Assembly: GCA_033675545.1 (NCBI GenBank)
Contig: JAWDGP010002514.1
Coordinates: forward strand, 250,001-314,000
DNA from: Elysia crispata
Lineage: Eukaryota; Mollusca; Gastropoda; Plakobranchidae
Length of the DNA: 64,000 nt
Direction: 5' to 3'
Below the pieces are notes generated by a model. It did no database searches. It had not been told where the DNA came from and worked only from the letters and a program-made list of their open reading frames with translations. A program made the translations under genes and the position numbers. This document shows, piece by piece, positions 34,746-47,186 of the stretch (positions within the stretch are counted from its first letter, which is position 1; each line of letters begins with the position of its first letter).

Positions 34746-35203
34746 GCAAGTAGACAAAGTTCATTGTGCTTGTTTATTGTAATGGATATAGTAATTGTCG
34801 AGGCGTTAATGGCATACTATGATACGAGCAATGAGTATGGTCTGCGTATTTCAACAGACCAGAAGTTGCCCAAGTTACGGGAGGAAAGTTAGTCTAATCT
34901 AGTCTACTAGTTGTTTTTTTTTTAATTAAGGTCTTGAAATTTCTTTGATATGTCGAAAGGAAAGCAGGCCCTCTTGTAGAATAGAGTTAAATCAATCTAC
35001 GCGACTAGAGCTAGGTAATTGCAGTTGTTCAGACAACGTAAGAGAAGAAGCACAGTAAAGCAGGTCTTGTAATATCTTGGAGATGACGAGAGGACACTGT
35101 CAAGATGGCCGAAGGTGAGCTAACCTGGAAGTCGATTTGGCGGGTCTTGTAGTTGCCATGGTGAAGAGAGGCAATTGAAGTTGGTAATGTGACCTTTGTT
35201 AAG

Positions 35204-35585
35204 CTAGTGTAGACTTTGTTGAATTGATGTGTGACAAGTATGTGTTACAGTTATCAAACTAGTGTGGAAGTTTGTCGAGTTGATGGTTGACAATTATGTC
35301 TGATAAAGTTGTCAAATTAACCTGGAAGATGTCGAGTTGATGGTTGACAATTGTATCTCATAAAGTTTTCAAACTAACCTGGAAGATGTCGAGTTGATGG
35401 TTGACAATTATGTCTGATAAAGTTATCAAACTAACCTGGAAGATGTCGAGTTGATGAGTGACAATTGTGTATTATAAAGTTATCAAACTGTTCTGGAAGA
35501 TGTTGAGTTGATGGGTGAAAAGTATGTCTTATAAAGTTATCAAAATAGCCTGGAAGTTGTTGAGCTGATGTGGTATAAGAAAGAC
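35204..35585. repeat. 57-bp minisatellite, about 6 units
   Basis: A unit of the form cctggaagatgtcgagttga plus a tail with gttgacaatt and ataaagttatcaaact recurs. Unit starts are near 35,263, 35,321, 35,378, 35,435, 35,492 and 35,549, so the last five are spaced exactly 57 bp apart. Earlier copies are more diverged and end units fade into intron sequence. Confidence 0.85.
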
Positions 35586-37062
35586 TTAGACTTGTTCTGA
35601 TAGTTATCGAGGTGACGGGAGATGAACTAGATCTTGCAGAAATGACAGATTTGGAATGGAAGACGGTTATAAAAGTTAATATAGAATAATTGTAATAGTA
35701 GCAAAAAAAAAAAAAAAAAAAAAATGCCTCATACCTGTCAAGGTGATCTGGTTGCTAATTATTTATTAAACCTGAATGGTATAGTCTTACTCTACGGTGA
35801 CTGGCTCGAGGCAAGTAGATTAGTTCAGTTTTACAATAATATGGGACCCTCGCTGAATACAATAAGACCGGCAGTTTTACCTTACCAAGGCAAGGAGATT
35901 CAGATGTTCATACGACTTGAAACTTTAGCCAGCCCTCTCTCAGGTGGTCACAGGTTCTCTCGAAATTGCAGAGCTAAACTAGAGAAAATGATTCCAGTCA
36001 CTATTAAGTTGAAATGCTATTTTTGGTTCAATTTATTAAGGTTATAGGTTACGTTATGTGGTTCTCTTGTGTGTCGTTTTGAATTCTTTTTATGAACATT
36101 TTCAAAATGCCCAGTTCATGATTATTATTTTATTCTGTTCATTTTAACTTTCTTGTCTAATGCTCTATACGGTGGAACATTTCGGTTTTTTTCCCATGAT
36201 TATTTTAGAATTCAACGCACTCGTTCGTTTTTTCCTTTTCTTTCCTCTTGTTTTTTTTAAACCCCTTGCTGTGAAGATGCTGTTGCCGTCATTGTTACTG
36301 TGTGAATCCTGAATCAACTTTCAGATCAACGCCAAGGAATTATGTTTGAAACAGTGGTAGACCTCTCCCTTTTTGTCAGGATTTCTCAGAACTTTTGAAG
36401 TGAAAGACACACACAAGCGCGCGCACACACACGTATCTCTTATCGGGTATAAATTTTCAGCCTTTGCTAAGTTTTCCAGATTATCGGAGGGTTCAGAGTG
36501 CAAATTATAGAAACCTTGTGTTGCTTAAACTTTTCTGTTTCCTTCCCTGAACCCTGGGAAGAGTGCACGGAATTGCCTCTCACAGAGAATTACTGTCATC
36601 TAATCCTCAACAAAAACTCTTTGTCTTTAGGGGTCTTTTTCTGATGTTATGACAAGTTTATAATATTGTTTTTAACACGCTCTTATTCAAAACTGCAAAC
36701 CCACATAGCTCCTGCTGGCATTTTTACTATAATGTCTGTATGACTCATGCTGCTGATATCCCCAGGATATCAGAGCATGACGTCACAGGTCTTTCGTAAA
36801 TCAAGATCTCAGCTTAATTTTTTTTTTTTTTTGGATGGATGTCGCCCTGAAGAGACAAAAAAAAAAATATTCTCAGTTCTATGTGTTTGCATCTTTAAGT
36901 GCGGTAACTCGCCCTCCCACTGCTCTTTTTGTCTTCTTTTTTTCCCTTACCACCACTTCACTTTATACTCTTTTTTTGCGGCCATCCTCCTCCTTCTTTT
37001 TCACCTTTTCCTATTGAAATTCCCCCTCCTATACATCATCCCCCCTCTCTCTTTGTCTCTGG

Positions 37063-37072
<10 letters not shown>

Positions 37073-37142
<70 letters not shown>
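37073..37142. repeat. (CT)n microsatellite
   Basis: CT dinucleotide array of about 70 bp within a broader pyrimidine-rich stretch that starts near 36,900. Confidence 0.95.
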
Positions 37143-37147
<5 letters not shown>

Positions 37148-38145
37148 TTACGTATATATACCCATGCACAATTCACCCGCTATGTTTCCATATCTCATAA
37201 TTATGCTTTGGATGAAAGTACCCGAGAATGCGCTGATGTTAGTAGTGACCAATATTACCAGTGATTGAATGACTGGGAAGCCTACTTAGTCCTGTCTGAC
37301 CACCAGTCCTGTAAAACCCGCTAATGAGGCGTCTCTTTCGTTAGGATATCTTCGGCAAATGAGTCGAAACAAACGTCCCGGATCAACTCTCTTAACTTGC
37401 AACTTAGTTATATCATCTACTCAGGAATTTGAAACGGATTTGTTGATACTTTATTGAGTGACGTAGTCTGTATAGTACATACATCTCTGCATCTATCGGC
37501 CATTTGGCGAACCCAACTTCCGAAGAAAAGTTTGCACACTAGAAGGCGGCCTCTTTAACAACGGGCACCCAGTTATATGAAACAACTTTTTATGATGGCG
37601 GGAGAGCGCCTAGAGCATCGTCAGCCCACCTCTTCCGTAAATCAGAAGGCTTCAGATTGTTGTTCGTGGGTGGGCTCTGTCTAGAGCATAAACCAGGGTA
37701 TAACTTTCAAATCAGCCTTTGTCTGATCCCGCGTATTGCATGGACAAGATAACAGACTTTGCAACAGAGCAGGCGTGGATGAGTTTCTTGACATTTTAAT
37801 GGGGAGGAAAAACAAATAGCAAAAACGATTGAGTTCAATTCCTCGCTTTTTTTTCTGTTTTCATTTTTCTTATCGACGAAAATATGACGCTGTGTGTCAG
37901 GAATCTGGGATGGGGCAAAGCTGTCTTGTTTGATTTTTTTTTAAGGTAGCTCGGATATATTTTTTGTTTGTTTTTGTTTTTGCTCTCAAGTTCTTGCATG
38001 ACCTTGGTTGTCGATTCGTCTGACGTAGAGATATAACTAGTTTTGGTGCTGTTGATACATTAGGGTAAATATCAGATCCGAAAGTATTCAGTAGTGAGTC
38101 TGCTAAAAGCTGAAAGAAAGTCAGCAAAAATATCTCCTCCTCCTC

Positions 38146-38325
<180 letters not shown>

Positions 38326-39236
38326 CCTCCCCCCTCGCCCTCTCTCGCCCTCTCTCTATATATATCATTATGAACGCTCCTCTTTGTCGAGCACTATAAC
38401 AGAATGCTAGACTAACTATCAAGCATAATGTCTATTTATCTCTATCTCTTTATATCTGATTATCTATCTATCTCTTAGTGTGGACTTACCTCATTTTCAG
38501 TGATATTATTGAGATTTTGGTGTACGTGAACTCAAACTTTAAAATGATAAAACATTTCTGCCTTGAAAAATACAGTCTGCTCGATCGAACCATGAGTGCA
38601 AGAAAAAATTACAGAGGCAGATAACAGTAACCTTTTATTTTATTAAGATGCACTATCAATAGGCCTATTTTGTTCTCGCGAGAAAGAGAACAGGTAATAT
38701 TCTTTGAAAAAGGAAAACAACCTCCTCCCCGCCCCCACCCAAAAAGAAAAAAGAAGAAGAAAATCTCGGTTGTAAACAAAGTCGATGGTGAAACTCGTCC
38801 ACCTATAAATCTATGAAATGATTTCAGAAATGATTTTAGGCACTTCGGCGTGGGTTCTCCCAAATGATATTACTTTCCATTTTTTTTTGGGTCGCCTACT
38901 TTTTCACTCCATGTGAATGAGAATTGGGGGAAAAATAAGAGGAAAATCACTATTTAAATTCAGCGTTGATATTGATATATACTTCTGTGTCTTTCCAGGT
39001 GCCTACATATTCTCAAGTCTTCTGTGTTGTTCAGAGTGACACCAGACTAGAACGTATTGGTCTCACGAGCCAACTCAACACTAAATGGTGTTAGACCTAA
39101 GCTTATTCAGCTCGAATTGTAGCATTGCTCTTGGTAGCGATCAGTGCTCTCTCTCTATTTCTAAACATATGCTGGGATCATAATGATATAGCTATGATGT
39201 AAGGCGGCATTGACACAGTATCCCTGCCTCGCACTT

Positions 39237-39908
39237 GAGATTAATCAAAATCTGTTGTCTTTCTGGCTGAGATTAATCAAAATCTATTGTCTTTCTGGCT
39301 GAGATTAATCAAAATCTATTGTCTTTCTGACTGAGAGTAATCAAAATCTGTTGTCTTTCTGACTGAGATTAATCAAAATCTGTTGTCTTTCTGGCTGAGA
39401 TTAATCAAAATCTATTGTCTTTCTGACTGAGAGTAATCAAAATCTGTTGTCTTTCTGACTGAGATTAATCAAAATCTGTTGTCTTTCTAACTGAGATTAA
39501 TCAAAATCTGTTGCCTTTCTGACTGAGATTAATCAAAATCTGTTGCCTTTCTGACTGAGATTAATCAAAATCTGTTGTCTTTATAACTGAGATTAATCAA
39601 AATCTGTTGCCTTTCTAACTGAGATTAATCAAAATCTGTTGCATTTCTGACTTAGATTAATCAAAATCTGTTGTTTTTCTGACTGAGATGAATCAAAATC
39701 TGTTGTCTTTCTGACTGAGATTAATCAAAATCTGTTGTCTTTCTGACTGAGATTAATCAAAATCTGTTGTCTTTCTAACTGAGATTAATCAAAATCTGTT
39801 GCCTTTCTGACTGAGATTAATCAAAATCTGTTGTCTTTCTGACAGAGATTAATCAAAATCTGTTATCTTTCTAACTGATATTAATCAAAATCTGTTGTCT
39901 TTCTGACT
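39237..39908. repeat. 32-bp minisatellite, 21 units
   Basis: The unit gagattaatcaaaatctgtt plus gtctttctgact repeats 21 times with no length change (672 bp is exactly 21 x 32). Variants are single-base. Units 5-7 repeat a three-unit pattern seen earlier (ggct ending, then ctattg, then gagagtaatc), which shows a 96-bp higher-order duplication. Seventeen units keep the palindrome gattaatc. Confidence 0.97.
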
Positions 39909-41659
39909 TGCTTGTTCCCACAATGTTTCGTGGTTTGACCAGGAAGTTTGATCGTATAGAAAACATTATCATGTAATCTCCAGAATTCTATTTTGTGTAT
40001 GGAAAACATGTACTCTCCATAATTGTATATGGCGGAAAGCAAAAACTCTCAGGTGGCAATTTACAAGTATCTATGGCACATGTTGATGTATTGTTTTTTT
40101 CTTTTTTTGTTTGTTTGCTTGTTTGTTTTATTGTTGTTCTTTTCCACGCGGGATATTTTTCATGTTTTGGTTTTGAAAAAAAAGAGGCGGTACTGTTTTG
40201 ATTTGTTTATGTTATAAATTTATATATTTTTTGTATTAACTTGGATATATGTGCTATTTTTTTTTTTTTTTTTGTAAAATCCTAGGTTAAAATCCTCACA
40301 GGAATTTTGATGACTGCATGCAAAGTCTCTCTTACGCCAGTGCAAGTCGCTCCGTTATACACATGTAGACCTTTTTTTTTTTATGATTTTCAACGTGCAA
40401 ATAGGAGCAATTGAAATAATGCCAACATTCAAGATCTCCACTCGTGTCTCATGCGTGTAATATGGACACGGTTTTGTGAGAATATGAAAGAACCAGAATG
40501 GTTTGAAGAGCTTTTAACAGTGTAAAACATGCATTGGGCTCTTTGCGGTTTGTGTGGATAATATCCCACCGTGTCAAGTTGTTTGCCCAGCAGACCTTAT
40601 GAAGTTTTATCGTTCACCGTAAGACTAGTGTGTCTTAGTTCATCAAGTGCAAAATGGTAATTGTCAGCTGATCTTCTTCCTTATTTGCTGTTATGTTATT
40701 ATTTTACTATCTGCTGAAAGAATCGGGAAACACTGGGAAAGATCAAAAGGGAGAAGGAAAGAATGGAACATCGATACAGTCCACCAGTAGACAGGCAGGC
40801 CTACAAAGATGACTAGACTTTTAGTATTTATTGGTCTGTAACATGATTAATATGGTGATTCTTTTTGAATCCGTCATTTTATCTTTTTTTTTTTTGGTTA
40901 TATCTCACCGAACACTCACCAGAATCGATGTCAAGCAAAACAGGTGGAGAAGATTCCTATCTCTCCCATCTATAAAACGGCTGTGTTACCAGGCGATCAG
41001 TGCTGTTTTGGTTACAGCAAGATAAAATTATCAGATAGATTGTGATATTTGCAACAGTAAACTTTAGTGAAGACAAAAAATAAGTGTGAGCGAAAATACT
41101 CTGATGATGAACCCAAAGTAGAAAGACATAAAATAAAACAGAAGTACCCTCTTTATAACAATAAGGGTATAAAATGGAGACAGAAAGTTTCATCTCTGAA
41201 ATTGATTCTAGGAAAAAGGATGGATGCATCGTTTTCGACGTTATTAGAAAGTGAATGTTTGTAGTTTTTATTCCAAGCTCAGGTCGCTGAGCAAGTAGAA
41301 TTTCATCTTCAGCCAGCAAAAAAAAAAAAATGTTTATAGTTAATTTTCAGATATTGTCTCGGCTTTTTTTTATCTTCTTATATTTCAGTTGATTTCAGGC
41401 TATTTAAATTAATCGTTTCGAATCCAGTGATGTGGATGTAAAATTACAGCCAAAATCTATGCCGGCTCTGCAAAATCATTTTTTTAAAAACCATTTGGAT
41501 AAATCTGCAACCGTAAAATTAATAACCGGTTTTTATATCTTCTTGGTATGTTAGTCACGTTTTATACCTGTTGCTGCACCGGGGAAAGATCGTTCAGGTT
41601 GCATCCCAAAGCTTTTAAAAACATCTTCAACGAGAAAGCAAGCAAGCAAGACAAATCGA

Positions 41660-41660
<1 letters not shown>

Positions 41661-41733
<73 letters not shown>
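41661..41733. repeat. (CT)n microsatellite
   Basis: CT array of about 73 bp with one C insertion, lying about 370 bp upstream of the exon E acceptor. Confidence 0.95.
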
Positions 41734-41736
<3 letters not shown>

Positions 41737-42104
41737 CAGTTTTGCTTTTTGATGTTTTTTTTGTTTGTTTGTTTGTTTTGTTTATTTATATTTATCTTGA
41801 GATCCCTCCAATCTACCTTAGGATTACACGAACCTGTCAGATTATCAGGCTTAGGGAAATATCTCAGGTCATATAGAAAGGATAAAAATGATTTTTTTTT
41901 TTTAAATCGTATGTCAGTTTTTTCCCCCCTTATCAAACCACTGCCTACACCAGACCCTGAGACCACTTGTAACGGCGTTCTAAAATTTAAAAAGTTCATC
42001 CGATTATGTCTCTTGATGTTAATATGATATTAAACCGTTGAAGTGTAAGGTGCTCCTGACATGGTTAATGTGACCTGTGTCGCACGCCCTTTTCTGGTTT
42101 GTAG

Positions 42105-42182
42105 CTGTGCTCTACCCCGGCAGTAGTAAAGCCACAATGACCGTCGGACCGCAAGAATATCTAAGAGGACTATCAGAAAAAT
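42105..42182 (+). CDS. TNRC18/BAHCC1: TNRC18/BAHCC1 exon E
   Basis: A 78-nt exon, acceptor ggtttgtag, donor gtaaaa (weak after position +4), phase 1 in and out. It reads AVLYPGSSKATMTVGPQEYL and then RGLSEK. The joined peptide continues smoothly into exon F. I do not recognise this peptide from vertebrate TNRC18 or BAHCC1. The call rests on splice signals, phase and context, so the donor is the least certain boundary of the model. Confidence 0.66.
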
Positions 42183-42566
42183 GTAAAAAAAAAAACCAAA
42201 AAAACAACTAGCAATAAAATCTTACGTAACACATGATTTATGGTTGTCCAAGAAATGGACCAGGATTTGATGTCAATTCATATCTAAGTTGCTGTGATAT
42301 GAGAACATTGAGGGGTTCTTAATTGCCAAGAAGAATATAATGGGAGACAATCGGAGTCATATTAGAATCTCAGTAACATCAAACAAGTGTGTACAAAATT
42401 AATATCGAATATCTACGTTTCAATTGCAGCTATGGACAGGTCTTGCGTACACAAAGTAATATGGTATTATTTACAACAAATCACAGATAGATGATCAAAT
42501 TATATGCCTGGTAACCAAAATTGTGTTCTAAGAGAAAGCACCTCCTTTAATATTTTCAAATTATAG
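42183..42566 (+). other. Intron E-F, 384 bp
   Basis: GT-AG intron, AT-rich, with nothing else seen. Confidence 0.7.
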
Positions 42567-42619
42567 CATCTGGACTTGAGGCCTTGAAGCGATCTCACAT
42601 TGATGAGGCCCTCTTGCAG
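42567..42619 (+). CDS. TNRC18/BAHCC1: TNRC18/BAHCC1 exon F (short helical segment)
   Basis: A 53-nt exon, acceptor aaattatag, donor gtagat, entering phase 1 and leaving phase 0. It reads SSGLEALKRSHIDEALLQ, an amphipathic, helix-prone segment that runs into exon G. No vertebrate counterpart was recognised. Confidence 0.75.
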
Positions 42620-43521
42620 GTAGATGAAAATATCATTGTGATTTTTATGCAGTTTCCAAATTGAAGTTTTCACCTTATCTAAGCTTAAATAAAGACAGCC
42701 ATGATGAACTAAAGGGAGAAGCTAGGATATTCAAACGCATTAATAGTTATGGAGATTTCGTTCGCCTTTTATATTGCTGATAATTATTGAATATCATATT
42801 CGTATACTTCATTGACTAAGGCTTATAGATTGAAACCAAATTAAGGCATTGGAAGTATTCAACACTGCTTTATGAATTTTGGACGCTTTGTTAAACCTAA
42901 CCAAAATCACCATTCCAATTTTGGGAATGTGTAATGTAAAATTAGAAAGATACGTTTTATCGAGGTGAACAATAGTGGTTTGTCTTTATCAACGAGTCGT
43001 TCATCACTGTGCATGTTTTTGTTAAGTTCTTGTCTAATTAAAATGTGGATGTTATTTATTCATGAAAAATTAGAACAGCGGGGTTGCAACCGATTGTTTC
43101 GTGTCTGTTTGAGAACTATGGTTATATAATAAGGCGGTGTCTTGGCAGTTGCACAATTTGTAGAGTTTAATACAAAAATCCGGACTATGTCACGAGGCAC
43201 GAAACGTGTAACAGGTAGAGCAACACGTGGCGCCATCTACCGGTCAAACTCAGGTCAGGATTCAGCAACATTGGCTAGGCGGATTTTTTTTTTTTACCTT
43301 ATTGTTATTTACTTTAACTAAATCACTATACAATGCAGACGTTCTTTGACAGAATGAATAGGTGGGTGTCAAGTTTTCATTTTACAGCTATCATCTTACT
43401 CAATCATCTGAAAAAGTGGAAGTTACATCCAAATTGAATGACACATAATTTTTCAAAAAACTTTTGGCCCACTAAGTGTCTTGCTAAGAGAAAAATTTAA
43501 GATAATTATTTCCTTTCTCAG
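42620..43521 (+). other. Intron F-G, 902 bp
   Basis: GT-AG intron, AT-rich, with no repeat or coding sequence recognised. Confidence 0.75.
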
Positions 43522-43584
43522 GTTCAATACCAGTTGGAATTGCGGTTGCTCAGATCAGACCCCATCATGTCCATCAGCCAAGAG
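43522..43584 (+). CDS. TNRC18/BAHCC1: TNRC18/BAHCC1 exon G (helical segment)
   Basis: A 63-nt exon, acceptor cctttctcag, donor gtaaga, phase 0 in and out. It reads VQYQLELRLLRSDPIMSISQ plus E. With exon F it forms a roughly 30-residue helical stretch rich in Leu, Glu and Arg. The splice signals are strong on both sides. Confidence 0.82.
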
Positions 43585-45133
43585 GTAAGAGTTTAAACCT
43601 TACACTTGTATAGGCGGCCAAATTTGTTTTCCAAATTATCAAAATATTTGACAAAAATACCTTTGTGAGAATGTTTGCTGTCTTTGCGTATTTACCTTTA
43701 TGCATCAGTTCCTCTTTCCAACATAAATCAAAACTCCCGATTTTAAATATATGAAATTCTTTAAAAGTGAATCAAAATTAAATCAATATAATTCTGAAGA
43801 AATAATTACAGTGTCATTCATTAATGTTGAAACATGTCTGGAAATAAATCTGAGGGTAAAACGATCATAAATGACAGGATCGGTTACCGTCTTCTCGCAC
43901 GTTCAGACAAAATTAAAAATGGTGTAAGTCAACAGCTGTAGAGAGTAGTTAACTTCGAATGGCCGGCTATTAAGTGTCATTATGTCTCATTTAATATCGC
44001 CAAAGGTTACTTAAGTAGCTAAGTACTCAGTCAATCATAGAGTCCGAGCAGGGAGATTTATATTTTATATCAATATAAATAAAAGATAAATCGATGATTA
44101 TTAATGTATTCCCATCGTTTTGAAAAGTAGTGTTTGAGAAAATGTTCAGGTCTCTAGAGCTTCTATTGGGGCCTACTCCATTTCTTTCTCTACCTTGCCT
44201 TTGAATATTGTTTTTGCTCAACTTCAGGCAGGATCATGATCTTGGTTATGTCAGTTAAAAAAAAACCAAAAAACAACACAAAAAAAAAACAAACAAAAAC
44301 AGTCTACTATCTTCAACTTGTGTAAATAGAGAGACTTGTCAGCATGTGAAATTGCTCCATACACTTTATAGATACACTGATAGATACTTACCAGAGACCT
44401 ATTTTGTAGATTTTGTTTAAACAATAGTGTTCTTTCATATAGACTAGAATGACGTAGATATTTCTTCATCACGATTATCACCTGTGATCGGCTGGGAGAA
44501 GATGATCTGCGAGTGCAGTGCATGAGAGTTTAAGGAATCTCGATAAATTTACTTACAGTACTGCTAATAAAACTCAACAAAGAACTTCCTCATTCCTTAC
44601 TCGACTTAACAAAGAAAAAAGAAAAAAAACGACACCTTCCATTGTTCAGGATTGTGAACGCTTTGTGACTCTCAGCAAGCGGGTTACAAAGATTATCGAG
44701 GAGTCTTACTCTGATGACATGTGCCTGCTAGGCAAATGAGTATGGAACTTGTTATATTTATAGAGACAAAAAACGGAATTGCGTCTCTTCACCGCCAATT
44801 CATTATGTGTAGATCTAGAACTTAAGATGAAGGTGAGGAAGGATGATGTTGGTAATCGAGAGTTATGCTTCGAGAACTATCCTCGTTCTATCTTGTACTT
44901 GTATTTCGATAGATATACCCGCTATTAGACCATTGTCGGTTAGCCAGGAACCCTACCGGCATATGACTTAAGCACCCGCGTTCATTAGAACTAGATACAT
45001 GCCGACGGGAATTTTTTTTAAATGTGAAGCGCTTATGACCAAAATTTGAGCCACGAAAAGGAATGAACATTGAAGGAGAAAACCAGAATAATAGAAATTA
45101 ACTTTGTTTTTTTTTTTTTTTTTCATCTTGCAG
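43585..45133 (+). other. Intron G-H, 1,549 bp
   Basis: GT-AG intron. A long T-run (45,106-45,123) forms the polypyrimidine tract of its acceptor. A 73-codon frame at 44,518 has no recognisable relatives and lacks flanking splice sites. Confidence 0.75.
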
Positions 45134-45176
45134 ATCACGTATCCATCAGTGGGGCAAACCGAGAGCAGGGCGTCAG
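45134..45176 (+). CDS. TNRC18/BAHCC1: TNRC18/BAHCC1 exon H, 43 nt
   Basis: A small exon, acceptor catcttgcag, donor gtaact, phase 0 in and phase 1 out. It reads ITYPSVGQTESRAS and splits a Gly codon with the next exon. Phase fits the direct join to exon I (SRASGHNVPP). Confidence 0.8.
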
Positions 45177-45502
45177 GTAACTTTTATCTAAAACATTGAT
45201 CATCATGAGACTAAATGCTGGATGGGAACTGGCATGGACTATTCTACCACTTTATTTTAACAATTATACTCTTATCATTCTGTAGATTCATTTCAATTTG
45301 AAACGGGTCAAGGATTTGCAATAAGTTTTTTTTTTCCTCACCCACACATGAAATAAAGACTGAAAGAAATTTTCTTTCTAACATCACAAATGATCTCTTA
45401 AACTTGGACGAGATGCGCGCAAACCCAGTAATTTTGCATGCTCTAAGTCTTGTTCTCGTGATAGCGGCCAATTGAATCCAATATGCAATCCACTATTTTC
45501 AG

Positions 45503-45597
45503 ACATGCCAGTCCGACAGGAGCGAGCCGACCCAAGCCTCCACCAGCCAGTCACTTGGCCAGAGCTAGCGACACCCACCAAGCCGCACGCTCGCGGG
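45503..45597 (+). other. Candidate cassette (poison) exon, 95 nt
   Basis: A GC-rich block in an AT-rich intron, bounded by a good acceptor (cactattttcag) and a good donor (GGG|gtgaga). In the phase supplied by exon H it is open and reads DMPVRQERADPSLHQPVTWP and on to KPHARG. Its length is not a multiple of three. Inclusion would shift exon I out of the family frame and give a TGA at 49,655-49,657 in exon L. It could instead be a piece of an unrecognised repeat; the opposite strand is also open over 86 codons. Confidence 0.35.
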
Positions 45598-45939
45598 GTG
45601 AGACGCCAATATAAGCCCAATAAGATAACCGCCACCCCTTGCAATTTCGTTTTAAAATGCTATCTATGGATTACAAAAAAAAAAAAATAAAATAAAATGG
45701 AAAAATATTTTTAAAAAATGTTCCCTTTTTTCTCTTTCTTGTTTTGGTATAAGAAAATGACATGACACGGTTCTCTTATTTAGACCAGCTTAGCCTAATT
45801 ATAGCAGATTGACGTCTGTTGATCGATATGCTTATGGTTGTTGTCTCTCAGTCACCCAGGCCCTTTCTTACGTCATTCCCCTTGTTTCTCTCACCCGGGT
45901 TTCTACTCCCTCTGTAAATTCCAAATCTCCCCCCCCCCC

Positions 45940-45940
<1 letters not shown>

Positions 45941-45991
<51 letters not shown>

Positions 45992-46054
45992 CCCTCTCTC
46001 TCTATCTCTCTTTCTCTCTCTCTCTCTATTTCTCTTTCTCTCTCTCTCTCTCGC

Positions 46055-46100
<46 letters not shown>
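45941..46100. repeat. Imperfect (CT)n microsatellite
   Basis: CT repeats with interspersed CCCC, TAT and TTTC breaks over about 160 bp. Confidence 0.93.
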
Positions 46101-46103
<3 letters not shown>

Positions 46104-46982
46104 TTATCTGTACTCTGTATCTTTCTCCCCCTTTCTGTCCCTGCCTGCCCCCTCTCGTTCATGCTTAAGTTTCCTAATTAAAGCTCAATTAAATAAAATT
46201 TGTATTGTTTACACAGAAAATACATGCTCCCAGACAGGCGCTTTATATGGGAATATATAATTATATAAGTAGTATATAATTTATAATGTGTGTGTATGTG
46301 TAAGATCGTTCTTGTTTTCTTAATTTGGAAGAGAGAAGAGTTATTTTGTTATGGAAAAGTCCCCTTTTTCCTGTGACGATTTTTCGATTTCCCGTTACAT
46401 TAACTGGAAACAAAAGAAATCAGAAAAGCCTATCACTTGAATTGAACGTGCTCCTTGAATGACAGATGTCGGAGGTCAATGACTTGAGAATTTCAGAGGG
46501 GCCAGTTGAGAAGGACAAGTGTTCTGTTTACAATCATTACTGTATAGAATGTTTTCAGTGGTCATGTCATCTAACCAATATTTCTTGTTGTTCCTTCATG
46601 CTGATCTCTTAAAGGAGCTAAGTCAGTCACTTAAAGGATTTAACCACTTTAGTTCGGGGTTGGGTTTTGTCAACACTCTATAATGAGGAGGAGGGGAGGA
46701 GGGGGATAGCAAGTTTTACAAGAAAAAAAAAATAAGGATGATGGTAGTGTTGTGAGCCGAAATTTTGCTTCTCTCTACAGTGCGCGAAAAATGGAACATT
46801 TGATATGACTTTAATGCCATGTTTTATACAAAGCTAAATCTAGTTTATGATGCTTCTCCAACTTTGATATCTTGGTGATGGGCCACATGGCTGTAGAGCG
46901 AGCTAGTAAGCTTTCTCACGTTGTTCCCGGTAATAACAGGTTCATTTTTTCGTTTCTCATTATAAATGCTTCTCACACTTTC

Positions 46983-46985
<3 letters not shown>

Positions 46986-47040
<55 letters not shown>

Positions 47041-47110
47041 TCTCCCTCTCTCTCTCTCTATCTCTCTGTCTCTATCTATCTATCTATCTATCTATCTATT
47101 CTCTCTCTCC

Positions 47111-47166
<56 letters not shown>
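46986..47166. repeat. Compound CT / TATC / TA microsatellite at a splice acceptor
   Basis: A CT array (46,986-47,060), TATC units (47,071-47,100) and a TA array (47,113-47,166) lie end to end. The TA array stops 20 bp before the exon I acceptor. Confidence 0.95.
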
Positions 47167-47172
<6 letters not shown>

Positions 47173-47186
47173 TTGTCTATCTATAG

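Larger units (their letters stand above)
45177..47186 (+). other. Intron H-I, 2,010 bp
   Basis: GT-AG intron. It holds a GC-rich 95-nt exon-like segment (45,503-45,597), a CT array (45,941-46,100) and a CT/TATC/TA array (46,986-47,166) that ends 20 bp before the acceptor. Confidence 0.75.

Noticed and set aside
35724..36047. 107-codon plus-strand frame in the large intron
   Set aside because: No family match, AT-rich codon content, preceded by a poly-A tract, and no fitting splice sites.
37361..37380. gagtcgaaac followed by aaacgtcccg, similar to the element tail at 62.87 kb
   Set aside because: No upstream CUGANGA-like box with a pairable stem II; too short to support.
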